Shown here: in pieces, positions 44,015 to 53,697 of the stretch | How positions within the stretch are numbered: position 1 is the first letter of the stretch | Layout: every line of letters begins with the position of its first letter | DNA from: Paenibacillus agricola | GTDB lineage: Bacteria; Bacillota; Bacilli; Paenibacillales; NBRC-103111 | Assembly: GCF_011440305.1 (NCBI RefSeq) | Contig: NZ_JAAOIW010000003.1 | Span: forward strand, 1 to 64,000 | Direction: 5' to 3' | Length of the DNA: 64,000 nt | Position numbers and translations under genes: made by a program | Notes under the pieces: generated by a model | Told to the model about the DNA's origin: nothing | Databases searched by the model: none | The model's input: only the letters and a program-made list of their open reading frames with translations

Positions 44015-44029
44015 TTGAAAACGTTATCT
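44015..44029. promoter_or_regulatory. Candidate cre (CcpA) site
   Basis: TTGAAAACGTTATCT fits the WTGNAANCGNWNNCW consensus at every position. It lies directly upstream of the ribosome site of the LplA-type gene 42325-43995, in the position expected for roadblock or promoter repression by CcpA. Confidence 0.6.
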
Positions 44030-44134
44030 TTTCGTTACTATGTATTATTATCAGGAAATAGCGGCTTCCTAACAACAAGGCAATATGTTTAAATCCATAG
44101 CAATTTTTAGACAATTCCTTTTGAACAACCTCTC

Positions 44135-45235
44135 TTATTCCACATTCAACTCCACCATGCGCCTGTAGCCTTTGGGCGTCACTCCGAAATATTCTTTGAA
44201 CAGCTTAGAGAAATGCTCACTGTTTTCATAACCGACCCGGTTGGCGATTTGGTAAATTTTCAGCTGCTGGTCTAGCAGCATTAGCTTCGCATGGCTCATT
44301 CTTACCTCCACCAAATAATTCCATATTGTTAATCCTGTGCTTTGCTTGAACAAGACGGTCAAATACGATTTGCTCATGGGAATTAGATCGGCCAGCTCTT
44401 CAAGATTAATCTTTTCCGCATAATGCTCATCGATGTATTGCTTGACTGAGCTGACAACTTTGGTATTCTCGGGGACAGAGCCGTTTTGGGCTGTATCCAA
44501 CAAATCCAATATCCCTCTTTCCAATCGCAGGACGGCGCATAGCCGGTAATAAAACCGGGTACGATCATGAGGCAGCACTACCGAATCGAAGCCAAGCTCG
44601 CTGTCTCGAATGGTCCTTAATCCCGGCTGGTCCAGTTTAACCTCCGCAGCGACCATTTGAATCCATGTGCAAGACAGCGCATCCAGCAAATACAACTCGC
44701 CCTCGCACCACTCCTCCATCGTGCTTAGCGTATCCGTCACAAGCAGCGGATATTTATTGAATTGACGCGTAACAATCAAATCCTTCCAGCGACTGACAAG
44801 AGCCTGGGACTGCTGAATGCGTTTGGTCATTAAATGATAGGCTCGGTCTTTCCTGCGTTGATCGATCTGCAGAGACGCGTTATCCAGTGATTGCCTCAAT
44901 GCATCCCGCTCAATCGGTTTCAATATATAATCTGTGACTCCCAATTGTATGGCGCGTTGAGCATATTGAAAATCGTCATAGCTCGAAATAATAATGCACT
45001 GCATCCACGGATATTTTTGTGTAAGCAGCGGTATCATCGTCAAGCCGTCCATAACGGGCATTCGGATATCTGTGAGGCAAATATCGGCAAAATTGGTTTC
45101 CAGCCACTCAAGCGCCTCTGCCCCGTGGGAAGCTTCGCCACAGACGACCAAAGCTTCATCTCCGCATTGTTCTACTTTAGCTGTGACTCCTGCACGAATC
45201 TGCTGCTCATCATCGATAATTAAGATACGCTTCAT
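44135..45235 (-). CDS. YesN-like response regulator (REC plus AraC HTH)
   Basis: 366 residues. The REC domain has DDEQQ near the N-terminus, phosphoacceptor Asp in CLTDIRMP (about 56) and Lys in LKPIE (about 106); the C-terminal 100 residues hold the two AraC helix-turn-helices (YAEKINLEELADLIPMSKSY, IYQIANRVGYENSEHFSKLF). It starts 2 bp after the kinase stop. It probably activates the LplA-type operon immediately downstream (43995-38438). Confidence 0.93.
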   Translation of the reverse strand: MKRILIIDDEQQIRAGVTAKVEQCGDEALVVCGEASHGAEALEWLETNFADICLTDIRMPVMDGLTMIPLLTQKYPWMQCIIISSYDDFQYAQRAIQLGVTDYILKPIERDALRQSLDNASLQIDQRRKDRAYHLMTKRIQQSQALVSRWKDLIVTRQFNKYPLLVTDTLSTMEEWCEGELYLLDALSCTWIQMVAAEVKLDQPGLRTIRDSELGFDSVVLPHDRTRFYYRLCAVLRLERGILDLLDTAQNGSVPENTKVVSSVKQYIDEHYAEKINLEELADLIPMSKSYLTVLFKQSTGLTIWNYLVEVRMSHAKLMLLDQQLKIYQIANRVGYENSEHFSKLFKEYFGVTPKGYRRMVELNVE

Positions 45236-45237
45236 AG

Positions 45238-47046
45238 TTATCCCCCACTTCTATTGTTGCCTCTAATATAAGGAAAAACGATACGGACAAACGCTCCACC
45301 GGAACTATGATTGCCGATTGTAAGCCCCGATTGCGAGTGGTCGTACATCATCGTTAACCGGTATTGAATATTCAGCAGACCAATTCTTTGAAAATCGCTT
45401 AATTGAAAATCTTGTCTTTGCAGTTCCCTGGTCAACAGCTCCAATTGTGACGCATCAAAGCCTTTCCCATTGTCAGAAATTAGTACTTCAACATACCGGT
45501 TCTCCAGATTTCGAATCGAAATGGACAGCTTGATCGGCTGACCTGTCGTTTCAAAACCATGCTTAACGGCATTTTCGGCCAATGGCTGAAGGATAACCTT
45601 GAGGCATTCCGCATCCTGGCACGATTCGTCCACCTTCAGCTCATAAGTAAGCTGGCCCCGGTAACGAATGCTTATAATTTGGAGGTAGCGCTGCAAATGG
45701 CCGAGCTCGCCCCTAATTCTGATCCCCGCCTGTTTGTTATTAGCAATGTAGCGGAACATATGGGCAAGCGAAATCGTGATTTCTTCAATATCCCGATGCG
45801 GAATTTGCGACGCCATGGAATTAATAATTTCGAGCGTGTTATATAAAAAATGCGCGTCTATCTGTGACTGTAGGGAGAAGAGGACGGATTGCTGCTCCGC
45901 GAGCTTAGCTTCTGCAAGACGTTTAATGTTAGATTGCAGATCCTCCAGCATGATATTATAGGATTGCGCCAAATGCGCGATCTCGTCCTGTCCCTCGACC
46001 GGTACGGGAACATGAAATAAGCCTTGTCCCGTCTGCTTCATCGTCTGCTTGATTTTGGTCAGCCGGCGGGTGATTGAGAATGAAGCGATAACGATCAGCA
46101 TGACCGATAATAGAAGACAAATAACCGTTGTAAACAGCATGACGTTACGAATTTTAAAAATGCTTTGAGCGATCTCATCATAGTGCAATATAATAACCGA
46201 TTTCCAATCCGTGTTAGCTACCGGGTCATAAATGATAATTTCTTTGGTATCCTTCAAAACGAAAGCGCCTTCAGAGGAAGCCTTCATCCGTTCAGCTATA
46301 CCCTGCTTCAGCGGTGATAGAAATAAGTCCTTTTGGGGGTGAGCGATAATGGTGCCGTGCGAATCGACAATGAGTCCGGTACCAGTATCGCCCAGATGCA
46401 TCTCATTCAAAATGCTGTACAGCAAATTGGGACGGATATCGATCTTTACGTATGTGGTTCCTTTATACCCGAACCGCTTGATCATGGAAACGACAGGAAT
46501 GGAAACCGGATTGAGCCGAGAATCCATATAGATTTGGCTTACCGCTACATGGTAGCTGATGTTGCCGACCACTGGTATTTCATCAAACCACGGTTCGTCT
46601 TTCATCGAATAGCCGTTTCGAAGCGCCCAGTCCGGAGAAAAGAACGTCTGGTTCTCGTACGTGTTATAAAAACTGATCGATACAACTTCAGGGTGATCAT
46701 TTACAAATGGTTTAATTTGATCCCTTTGAATAATTGAATAAGGAACAATCGATTCTATTTTTTTATCGATGCTCAAATTCGTCCAAGTCGTCATCTCTTG
46801 GCTCGTTCCGAGCGTCAGGAGGAAATGGTCGTAATCTTGCAAATAGCGGCCTAAGTTCAAGTTGGCTTGCTTCAATACAAGACCGCTCAGTCGAATTTCC
46901 TCTCTCTCAATAGCTGTCGTTACTTCCCGGTTGACAAAGAAGCTGATAACAACCGAGTTGCACAGAATGATGGCGGCGAACACGGAAACCAGCTTCCACT
47001 TTAAGGTCGATCTCCAACGGGCTATCCACCAGCGGAGCACTAACAA
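45238..47046 (-). CDS. YesM-like sensor histidine kinase
   Basis: About 602 residues from TTG at 47044-47046, eight bases after AGAGGAGG; the frame from 47097 lacks a ribosome site. Order: membrane helix (LVSVFAAIILCNSVVISFFV), extracellular Cache-type sensor (about 45-290), second membrane helix, HAMP (RRLTKIKQTMKQTGQG), His_kinase domain with SQIDAHFLYNTLEIINSMAS (phospho-His), and HATPase_c (LQPLAENAVKHGFE, SDNGKGFD). It senses an extracellular sugar signal, perhaps via the binding protein, and phosphorylates 44135-45235. Confidence 0.92.
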   Translation of the reverse strand: MLVLRWWIARWRSTLKWKLVSVFAAIILCNSVVISFFVNREVTTAIEREEIRLSGLVLKQANLNLGRYLQDYDHFLLTLGTSQEMTTWTNLSIDKKIESIVPYSIIQRDQIKPFVNDHPEVVSISFYNTYENQTFFSPDWALRNGYSMKDEPWFDEIPVVGNISYHVAVSQIYMDSRLNPVSIPVVSMIKRFGYKGTTYVKIDIRPNLLYSILNEMHLGDTGTGLIVDSHGTIIAHPQKDLFLSPLKQGIAERMKASSEGAFVLKDTKEIIIYDPVANTDWKSVIILHYDEIAQSIFKIRNVMLFTTVICLLLSVMLIVIASFSITRRLTKIKQTMKQTGQGLFHVPVPVEGQDEIAHLAQSYNIMLEDLQSNIKRLAEAKLAEQQSVLFSLQSQIDAHFLYNTLEIINSMASQIPHRDIEEITISLAHMFRYIANNKQAGIRIRGELGHLQRYLQIISIRYRGQLTYELKVDESCQDAECLKVILQPLAENAVKHGFETTGQPIKLSISIRNLENRYVEVLISDNGKGFDASQLELLTRELQRQDFQLSDFQRIGLLNIQYRLTMMYDHSQSGLTIGNHSSGGAFVRIVFPYIRGNNRSGG

Positions 47047-47070
47047 TGGCTTAACCTCCTCTGGATAGCA

Positions 47071-47096
47071 GAAATGGAGCCACTCCTGTGGCTCCA
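47071..47096 (-). terminator. Hairpin between GH31 and yesM-like genes
   Basis: TGGAGCCAC (47075-47083) and GTGGCTCCA (47088-47096) form a perfect 9-bp stem with a 4-base loop, reading AGGA on the minus strand, followed there by TTTCTGC. The T-run is short, so it may be a weak terminator or attenuator lowering kinase expression relative to the glycosidases. Confidence 0.5.
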
Positions 47097-47187
47097 AACA
47101 CTTACAATTCTAATATCTGTATAAATCCGCAGCTGTCGTTGTCGCTGTGGCTTTGGCTGTGGTGGGTCCTCATTTAGGTTTGGGCAT

Positions 47188-49314
47188 TCAATTTGTGTGA
47201 TCTTCCGGCAAACGCTTGGCCTGATACGTCCACTTTATCTCGCTGTAGCTTTGAAGATCGACAGACTCTTTGGAAGCTGCGCCGGAAAAGATACCTTGAT
47301 CTGACCGGGTGACCGTAAAATTGACCCATTGGTGCTCACCTTGTTCATAAGCAAACGTTTCTCCATCGTCATCATAAAGCTCGATGCTGCCAGGCGCCTC
47401 ACCAAAATGAATCAGGTGAAGTGGAACCTTTTCGCCTGGGCGGGGAGCATGGGCACGGGCAGCGATGGTTGGAATGATAGCTCCATCCTTGACAAAAATC
47501 GGCATGGTCTCAAGCCCTGGCTCGACTCGTACAATTTGATTTCCCTCAAAACGCTCGCCGGTTTCAAAGCCGTACCAGATACCCTGCGGCAGCAGTACGT
47601 CCCTTGCATGTTCGCCTGCTATTAACGGGGCAACAAGCAAGCTGTCGCCAACCATGAATTGATCGTCCCATTCTCTTTCAACCTTTTTCCCGTAAGCTCC
47701 GTCCGTCGTATTCAGAGCGGCTCCGGTTTCACTCACGCTTTGCATATCTGATGTGTCCATGACAAGAGGCATAGCGCGGAACGGAGGTATACCCTTGTAG
47801 CGGTATTGGGCAAACGCGTTGTAAAGATAGGGCAACAGCCTCATCCTCAGCTTGATATAATGACGGATAATGGGTTCCACCTCAGGATAGCTCCAAGGCT
47901 TGGTCCCGTCTCCCCAAGCGTTTAACATCGCGAGTGGTGACAAGCATACCACCTGCATGCGGCGCACCCAATCCTCTGCGCTGGTTGCCTTGCGGACCTC
48001 CGGTGTCCATAGCAAACCGCTGAACGAAGCATTACACAGAGCACGAATAAATTGCTTGTGATCGTATAAATCGGAATACAGTACATAGGGCATGGACGAT
48101 GTGCCAGCATTGGAAGCCCGTACTAATCCGTAAGTACGCCGGTTTTGCTTCCGATATAGATCATCCGTCATCTTCTGGAACAGCAATCCATACACCTGGC
48201 GCAACTGCTCCCCGTCATAACCGGAGGGAAACTGGGCATGCGCCGGAAACATCCAGGAATTCCGGGTAAGCTCGCTTCCGTCGCATTCATCCAGCTTATA
48301 GCCGGATACACCGATATTCAGGTGTTCTTCAAGATGCTGCTGTTGATAGACTTCCCTTGCCTCTGGCAACGTGTAATCCGGTGCAATTCCTCCCCACACC
48401 GAGTAGTTGCCGGATAATGGAAGCAGCTTATCGTACAAGCTGGAATCCGGGGATACAAACGGATGCTCCCATAAGTTAACTTGAAAGCCGTTCTGCTTTA
48501 ATGTGTTCACCATCTTGGCCGGGTCAGGGAAACGTTCACGCGACCATTCGCCGGTAACCGGATAGCTTTTACTGTGCCAGCCAGGCTCTAAACCAATCAC
48601 GTCACAAGGAAAATCTTTTTCCCTAAATTGCTGTGCTTCCTCCATCACCTGGTCAGCATTATATAGTGTAGGTACGCGATGCCAAAATCCTAGACCCCAT
48701 TTGGGTGGCAGCGTCCCTCCACCGCACAGCAGATTATACCGTCTCACGACATCTATGATTGCAGGCCCGGCTATCAGATAAACCTCAGCCCCTTCCAGTG
48801 GCAAGCATACCTCTACATACTCAGATTCTAAAGTAGCCTTCCAACCGCGGTCTGTATTGCGATCCTTGACCTGCTCGGCCGCTGTTTCATTCAGGCGCAT
48901 CGTGGAGCCGCAGTGTACAGTGACGATACGCGATGTATCGATAAGCAGTCCGTAGCCGCGGTCTGTTACATAAAACGGAACGGGCGCGTGGGTTTCACCC
49001 GTATCCTGCTTTGGATCACTGTTTACCCTTAAGTAACGGGTTCTGCCTCTGTGATTCATTTTCATAAAATGAAGCCCCAAGCCGTAAATCCGTTCCTGCT
49101 TCTCCAAAGGCAACCGTACGATAAAGGACGAGGAGGTACGATCGACCTGCACGCTTTCATTTGAAAAAGGCAGGCTTCCTTCCCCCATGCTTGCCAATTC
49201 TTCTTTGAGTGGATTACAACCCATACTAGACAGGGGCGTCATCGCCGACGGCTCTCCAATAACTGTTTTCCAAATACCTTCGGCGTGTAGCTCCCAATTC
49301 ATATTTGCCATCAT
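47188..49314 (-). CDS. GH31-family alpha-glycosidase
   Basis: About 708 residues; start set at the ATG six bases after AAAGGA (the frame extends to 49353). The catalytic barrel shows GLGFWHRVP, CDVIGLEPGWHSKSYP, VSGYKLDECDG (nucleophile Asp in KLDE) and VLYSDLYDHKQFIRALCNAS, then MRLLPYLYNAF and a C-terminal beta domain. GH31 covers alpha-glucosidases, alpha-xylosidases and sulfoquinovosidases. There is no signal peptide, so it is cytoplasmic. It follows GH95 in one operon; with GH95 alpha-fucosidase-type activity an alpha-xylosidase role on a fucosylated hemicellulose is possible but unproven. Confidence 0.87.
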   Translation of the reverse strand: MMANMNWELHAEGIWKTVIGEPSAMTPLSSMGCNPLKEELASMGEGSLPFSNESVQVDRTSSSFIVRLPLEKQERIYGLGLHFMKMNHRGRTRYLRVNSDPKQDTGETHAPVPFYVTDRGYGLLIDTSRIVTVHCGSTMRLNETAAEQVKDRNTDRGWKATLESEYVEVCLPLEGAEVYLIAGPAIIDVVRRYNLLCGGGTLPPKWGLGFWHRVPTLYNADQVMEEAQQFREKDFPCDVIGLEPGWHSKSYPVTGEWSRERFPDPAKMVNTLKQNGFQVNLWEHPFVSPDSSLYDKLLPLSGNYSVWGGIAPDYTLPEAREVYQQQHLEEHLNIGVSGYKLDECDGSELTRNSWMFPAHAQFPSGYDGEQLRQVYGLLFQKMTDDLYRKQNRRTYGLVRASNAGTSSMPYVLYSDLYDHKQFIRALCNASFSGLLWTPEVRKATSAEDWVRRMQVVCLSPLAMLNAWGDGTKPWSYPEVEPIIRHYIKLRMRLLPYLYNAFAQYRYKGIPPFRAMPLVMDTSDMQSVSETGAALNTTDGAYGKKVEREWDDQFMVGDSLLVAPLIAGEHARDVLLPQGIWYGFETGERFEGNQIVRVEPGLETMPIFVKDGAIIPTIAARAHAPRPGEKVPLHLIHFGEAPGSIELYDDDGETFAYEQGEHQWVNFTVTRSDQGIFSGAASKESVDLQSYSEIKWTYQAKRLPEDHTN

Positions 49315-49385
49315 AACCATTCCTTTCCCCATTTGACTGTCTTTCGGAACCATTCCTTCTGAGGCGCAGTATCACGAATGTTCCT

Positions 49386-51641
49386 TTACAATTCCGGGTT
49401 ACGCCCGTGGTTTCTTTCAATCCTTGTTCTAGCATTTAACCCGTAGCTATTAATCGCTTCTGCATCAGAAATGCACGGGCCAATGATCCATTCATTGTCT
49501 TGCTCCAGAGAAAATACGATTTCCTCACCCTTTAGCAGCTGAAGCCGGATCAGGCCATCCTCTAGATGCTCTAGCGGCATCTCAGTACCAGTGAAAATTG
49601 TAAAGGGCTCTGAAATGCCCGTTTTTACAAGGCAAGGCTCTCCAGCTAGACTTTGAATCCGAACAAACTGAGTAACGCCTTCCCTTCTAACAGCGCTTAC
49701 AAGGAAGCCTCCTTCCGCACGCATATTATGAATGGTTATGTCCTTCCAAGCTTCGGGTGCTGCAGGAAACACACGAATCGTGTTACCCCAGCTTTGGAGA
49801 AGCATATCATGGATCGACTGCGCAGCAGAGAGTGGGGTTTCAATAACGGGCCCGAGCTCTCGGTACATCGTTGTCGGTGACAAAAAGCCTCCCCAAAGCC
49901 GTTTTAAATAAGCTAGAGCCTGATTGCCGTCGCCAAGCGCGGCCGATATGGAAGCAGATCCCGTACACGAATAGCCTTCCAAATATTCCGGCTTGCTCTG
50001 CCAATGTCGAAGTGATTTCTCTATCCGTTCTCTACTGCCCGGTTGTTCAGCGTGTATTAAGTATAACGGATAAATCATCAGTAAATGAGAGTAATGGCGA
50101 TGGGATTTCTCATAGGATTGATCTCTGCCGATCAGAAAGCCCTCACTTTCGTCCTCGGGGTATTCAGTAAGCGTATCCAGTACCTCGTGCCATCTTCCTA
50201 ATAGGTCGTCGTTGATACCGAGTCGCTTGCAGCTGTAAATGAGAGCTTCGCAGCCCCACCTCAACAGAGACAGATCATAATTACAATCTTCCATCACTAC
50301 GCCGTATTCGGGTGAGGATGTCGCCAATAAGTGCAGCTTTTGCTCTTCATCCTCATATAAAAAGTGCAGATAATAGTTAATAGAACGCCGCAATAACGGA
50401 TAAAGCACCTCTTCGAGATAGCTGTCATCCAGGGTCATTCGGTAATAAAGCCAGCAATTATGCATTGCCCAAGTCAAGTTCCCCGCCTCTGCGAAGCCGG
50501 ATTGCACAGTTCCCGGAACCACTACAGGAGCCATCAAATCCAACGCTGTCGATGTTGGAATACCTGCCGAATCGTGGCGGTATGGTTCCGCTACGTTGCT
50601 TATTAAGCTATCTAATCCGCTATGTAAGGTTCTCCATAACGATTGTGCCAATGGTAAACGGTTGGACGCGAACAGCGGCCAATAGCTTAATTGAACATTC
50701 AAATTCCAAGTAGCATAAGGCCATGGTGTTTCGTCCAGCCATGGTCCTTGGTTATCGATAAGGGCCCGATCCGCCCGTGTTGCCGAAAATAATTTGTACA
50801 TTTGAATCCAATAAAAGCTCTCCAGCTGCGTGTCCGAAAAGGATACAAAGCTTAGAGGATAATACTGGTGCCAAGAACGGCGGTGTGACCCCCATAGTTC
50901 TTCCGGTGCAATCGCTGCAAGTTGCTTGACCGTTGCCACCGCATCTTTATCGGCGCTTTCATCCGGATAGCTGTGGGTCACAGCTACAATCAGCATTCGT
51001 CCGGTATCCGTCGGTTGTTCTATCCAGGCCGCAGCCGTTAGTCCACCTGCTAATAAGGGCTGGACCGATAACGATATATCCCCCTCTCTTCGGGACAAGC
51101 TTTGCGGATTAGGCATATAAGAGTTTAACGTTCTCGTAGGGTCTCCATGCCGCAGGCCATAGGATTGGCGGGGACTTATCGCTTCGGCGGCAACCCATTG
51201 CCAAGAGCAATCCATTTCCCCTTGATCCGGGATTATTTCCACAAAAACAGCCATTTCATCCGAATGGACGATTGCCTTCATATCGACCCGGCCTGTATCT
51301 GTGAAAATACTTCCATGAAGCTCTGCATTCCATAGGTCAAGCCTCAACTGACAGCCGGTAACATTACCCTCGAAATGCAGTAGAAAGTGTCCAATAGGAA
51401 GTCTGGCTCTGCTAAATCCCGGACTTCCGTGGGAATCATCACGGTGATCCTGCACATCACTACGATAAACCTCCAGATGCCAAGCAGCCATCCCCGGCTC
51501 CTTGAACAGCATTGCTCCCATCAAGCCGTTGCCCATAAAAGGGCTATCTTCCCACTTCTCTGGGCAATTATCCCAAATCATATCATGCTTGGCAAGAAAT
51601 TGCGGCCAATCCACATTGATCTCAACATTTTTAGACACCAT
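49386..51641 (-). CDS. GH95-like glycoside hydrolase
   Basis: 751 residues without a signal peptide. The N-terminal domain has SPFMGNGLMGAMLF; the (alpha/alpha)6 region has NLNVQLSYWPLFASNRLPLA, NLTWAMHNCWLYYRMT, LHLLATSSPEYG, KSHRHYSHLLMIYPLYLI and LLQSWGNTIRVFPAAPEAWK. These follow GH95 (1,2-alpha-L-fucosidase or alpha-L-galactosidase). AGGAGG precedes the ATG. It lies ten bp after the LplC-type permease gene. It probably trims an imported fucosyl or galactosyl oligosaccharide. Confidence 0.85.
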   Translation of the reverse strand: MVSKNVEINVDWPQFLAKHDMIWDNCPEKWEDSPFMGNGLMGAMLFKEPGMAAWHLEVYRSDVQDHRDDSHGSPGFSRARLPIGHFLLHFEGNVTGCQLRLDLWNAELHGSIFTDTGRVDMKAIVHSDEMAVFVEIIPDQGEMDCSWQWVAAEAISPRQSYGLRHGDPTRTLNSYMPNPQSLSRREGDISLSVQPLLAGGLTAAAWIEQPTDTGRMLIVAVTHSYPDESADKDAVATVKQLAAIAPEELWGSHRRSWHQYYPLSFVSFSDTQLESFYWIQMYKLFSATRADRALIDNQGPWLDETPWPYATWNLNVQLSYWPLFASNRLPLAQSLWRTLHSGLDSLISNVAEPYRHDSAGIPTSTALDLMAPVVVPGTVQSGFAEAGNLTWAMHNCWLYYRMTLDDSYLEEVLYPLLRRSINYYLHFLYEDEEQKLHLLATSSPEYGVVMEDCNYDLSLLRWGCEALIYSCKRLGINDDLLGRWHEVLDTLTEYPEDESEGFLIGRDQSYEKSHRHYSHLLMIYPLYLIHAEQPGSRERIEKSLRHWQSKPEYLEGYSCTGSASISAALGDGNQALAYLKRLWGGFLSPTTMYRELGPVIETPLSAAQSIHDMLLQSWGNTIRVFPAAPEAWKDITIHNMRAEGGFLVSAVRREGVTQFVRIQSLAGEPCLVKTGISEPFTIFTGTEMPLEHLEDGLIRLQLLKGEEIVFSLEQDNEWIIGPCISDAEAINSYGLNARTRIERNHGRNPEL

Positions 51642-51650
51642 GATTTCCTC

Positions 51651-52520
51651 CTACTCCTTCACGGATCCCAAGGTTGCACCTTGTATGAAATATTTTTGCA
51701 AATAGGGATACACGAGAACGATAGGCAGCGTTGAGAAAATAATAACTGCCGTCTGCAAGGTTTCGGGATTATACGGAAGCATTACATTGCTTAAAGATCC
51801 CATGATCGTTTCTTGGTTGACGATATATTCTCTTACTTTTAGCTGTAGCGGATACAGCTTCGTATTTCGGATGAACAATATGGCATGATAAAAAATGTTC
51901 CAATAGGAAACGGCATAAAATAGGCCCACAGTCGCCATGACCGGCTTAGACAAGGGCAGAACAATGCTGAACAAAGTGCGGAAATCGCCACAGCCGTCCA
52001 TCTTGGCAGCCTCTCCAATTTCGCCCGGTATTTGTTGAAAAAAGGTTCTCACAATAATCAGGTTAAATGCAGATATACCGCTTGGAATGATTAAAGCCCA
52101 TATGCTGTCAAGCATGCCAAGGCCTTTTATCGTCAAAAAGTAAGGGATCATCGGGGGTTGAAAAATCATTGTAAATACAATGCCTACCATGATCATTTTA
52201 GTCATTTTAAATTCGGATTTGGATAGTGCATAAGCAAGCATGACTGTAATCAGCATACTAAACAAAGTACCCACTACCGTAACGAAAAGATTAACGCCGA
52301 GTGCCATCCACAAATCATTTTTGGCCAATATAAATTGATACGACGCTAGCGTAAACTCAATAGGCCAGAAGGCAACATGTCTTCCCTCTACCTGAATCGG
52401 AGAGCTTAAAGAAATCGCCGCCACATGAACCAACGGCAGAAACATGGTTAAAGAAACGACCAACAATATGAAATAGTTGGAATACTGAAATAAACTCTCG
52501 CCAAACGATCTTTTTATCAT
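51651..52520 (-). CDS. LplC/YtcP-type sugar ABC permease
   Basis: 289 residues from MIKRSFGESLFQYS after GGGAGGGA; the frame start at 52604 overlaps the upstream gene without a ribosome site. Six hydrophobic segments, EAA loop IGEAAKMDGCGDFRTLFSIV and C-terminus YLQKYFIQGATLGSVKE identify the LplC group. Paralogous to 40313-41209. Confidence 0.92.
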   Translation of the reverse strand: MIKRSFGESLFQYSNYFILLVVSLTMFLPLVHVAAISLSSPIQVEGRHVAFWPIEFTLASYQFILAKNDLWMALGVNLFVTVVGTLFSMLITVMLAYALSKSEFKMTKMIMVGIVFTMIFQPPMIPYFLTIKGLGMLDSIWALIIPSGISAFNLIIVRTFFQQIPGEIGEAAKMDGCGDFRTLFSIVLPLSKPVMATVGLFYAVSYWNIFYHAILFIRNTKLYPLQLKVREYIVNQETIMGSLSNVMLPYNPETLQTAVIIFSTLPIVLVYPYLQKYFIQGATLGSVKE

Positions 52521-52536
52521 AAACTTTCGTCCCTCC

Positions 52537-53499
52537 CTAGAAAAGACCTTGCCCCGTTGTTCGCTTGGATAAATGATTTGCGCCATATAAAAGGATAAAT
52601 CCAATCAACGATTTGAACAATCCTATCGCTGTAGTCACGCTATAGTTTCCTTCCTGCACGCCCGAACGGAATACATAAGTATCCAATATATCGCCTACAG
52701 AAAAAGTCATCGGTGTCAATAAAACATACGATTGCTCGAAGCCAAGCTCCATAAAATTACCGATTTTGATCAAAAACAAAATCATGATGGTAGGAGCCAA
52801 AGAAGGTAAGGTTATAGAAAACAACTGTCTCCACTTTCCTGCTCCATCCACAGTTGCTGCTTCATAAAGATTAGGGTTAATTCCGGTTAAAGCGGCCATA
52901 TAAATAATGGCGTTCCAACCTACTTCTTTCCATATCGAAGAAATGGTAACTATGGTACGGTAATACTGTTCCTTTTGCATAAACAGGATCGGATCGCCAC
53001 CAAATAAGGCTACGAGCTTATTCATCACCCCATGGGTTGACAATACCTCGAACATGATACCCCCTATAATAACCCAGGAAAGAAAATGCGGAAGATAGAA
53101 AAAAGTTTGTACCGTCCGCTTAAAAAACTTCTGTTTGGCTTCGTTAAGCAGCAACGCCAGCACCAAGGGAGCCGGAAAACCGAACACTAATTGATATAAA
53201 GCAATAAGCAGCGTATTACGTAAAATACTTATGAACTCGGGGTAGTTAAACATAAACTCGAAGTGTTTAAAGCCCACCCATGGACTTTTCCAAAAGCCGT
53301 TAAAGATTTGGTAATCCTGAAAAGCGATTAAGGAACCGAGTACAGGAACATAACGAAAAACCAAAAACCATAAAACGCCTGGCAAAGCCAATAAATAAAG
53401 CGCCCAATGCTTTTTTATATTTTCAAAAAGATTCCGACTTAAGGTCTCCTTCTTTTTTCCGGAACGGGTGTGCTGCGGCTGTGAAATTGCGGTTTCCAA
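52537..53499 (-). CDS. LplB-type sugar ABC permease
   Basis: About 320 residues from TTG at 53497-53499, seven bases after GGAGG; upstream in-frame starts to 53637 would run through the intercistronic hairpin. Membrane segments begin with YLLALPGVLWFLVFRYVPVL; EAA loop YEAATVDGAGKWRQLFSITL. Pairs with 51651-52520 and binding protein 53698-55260. Confidence 0.9.
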   Translation of the reverse strand: METAISQPQHTRSGKKKETLSRNLFENIKKHWALYLLALPGVLWFLVFRYVPVLGSLIAFQDYQIFNGFWKSPWVGFKHFEFMFNYPEFISILRNTLLIALYQLVFGFPAPLVLALLLNEAKQKFFKRTVQTFFYLPHFLSWVIIGGIMFEVLSTHGVMNKLVALFGGDPILFMQKEQYYRTIVTISSIWKEVGWNAIIYMAALTGINPNLYEAATVDGAGKWRQLFSITLPSLAPTIMILFLIKIGNFMELGFEQSYVLLTPMTFSVGDILDTYVFRSGVQEGNYSVTTAIGLFKSLIGFILLYGANHLSKRTTGQGLF

Positions 53500-53553
53500 G
53501 GTCCGTCCTCCTATCGTAGGCAAGGTTAAGGCCATATTCCACAAGAAGTCTGT

Positions 53554-53667
53554 TGAACAACTTGCCGTTGCAGCTTGCCATGTGGTTTTCCGATTGCTGT
53601 TGTCCTTCGGACAAAGGCACCGCAACACTATCTCCAAACCACATGGCAGCCTCCACTAAGTTGTTCA
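53554..53667 (-). promoter_or_regulatory. Nested 114-bp intercistronic stem-loop
   Basis: Three nested perfect inverted repeats: TGAACAACTT/AAGTTGTTCA (53554-53563, 53658-53667), GCCATGTGGTTT/AAACCACATGGC (53577-53588, 53636-53647) and TTGTCC/GGACAA around a triloop (53600-53614), plus TTGC/GCAA between. It fills the gap between the binding-protein stop (53698) and the LplB-type start. No T-run. Same position as 42226-42287 in the sister operon but unrelated sequence. Confidence 0.78.
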
Positions 53668-53697
53668 CCGTACTTTTAGAAATATGACCTTGTCTTT

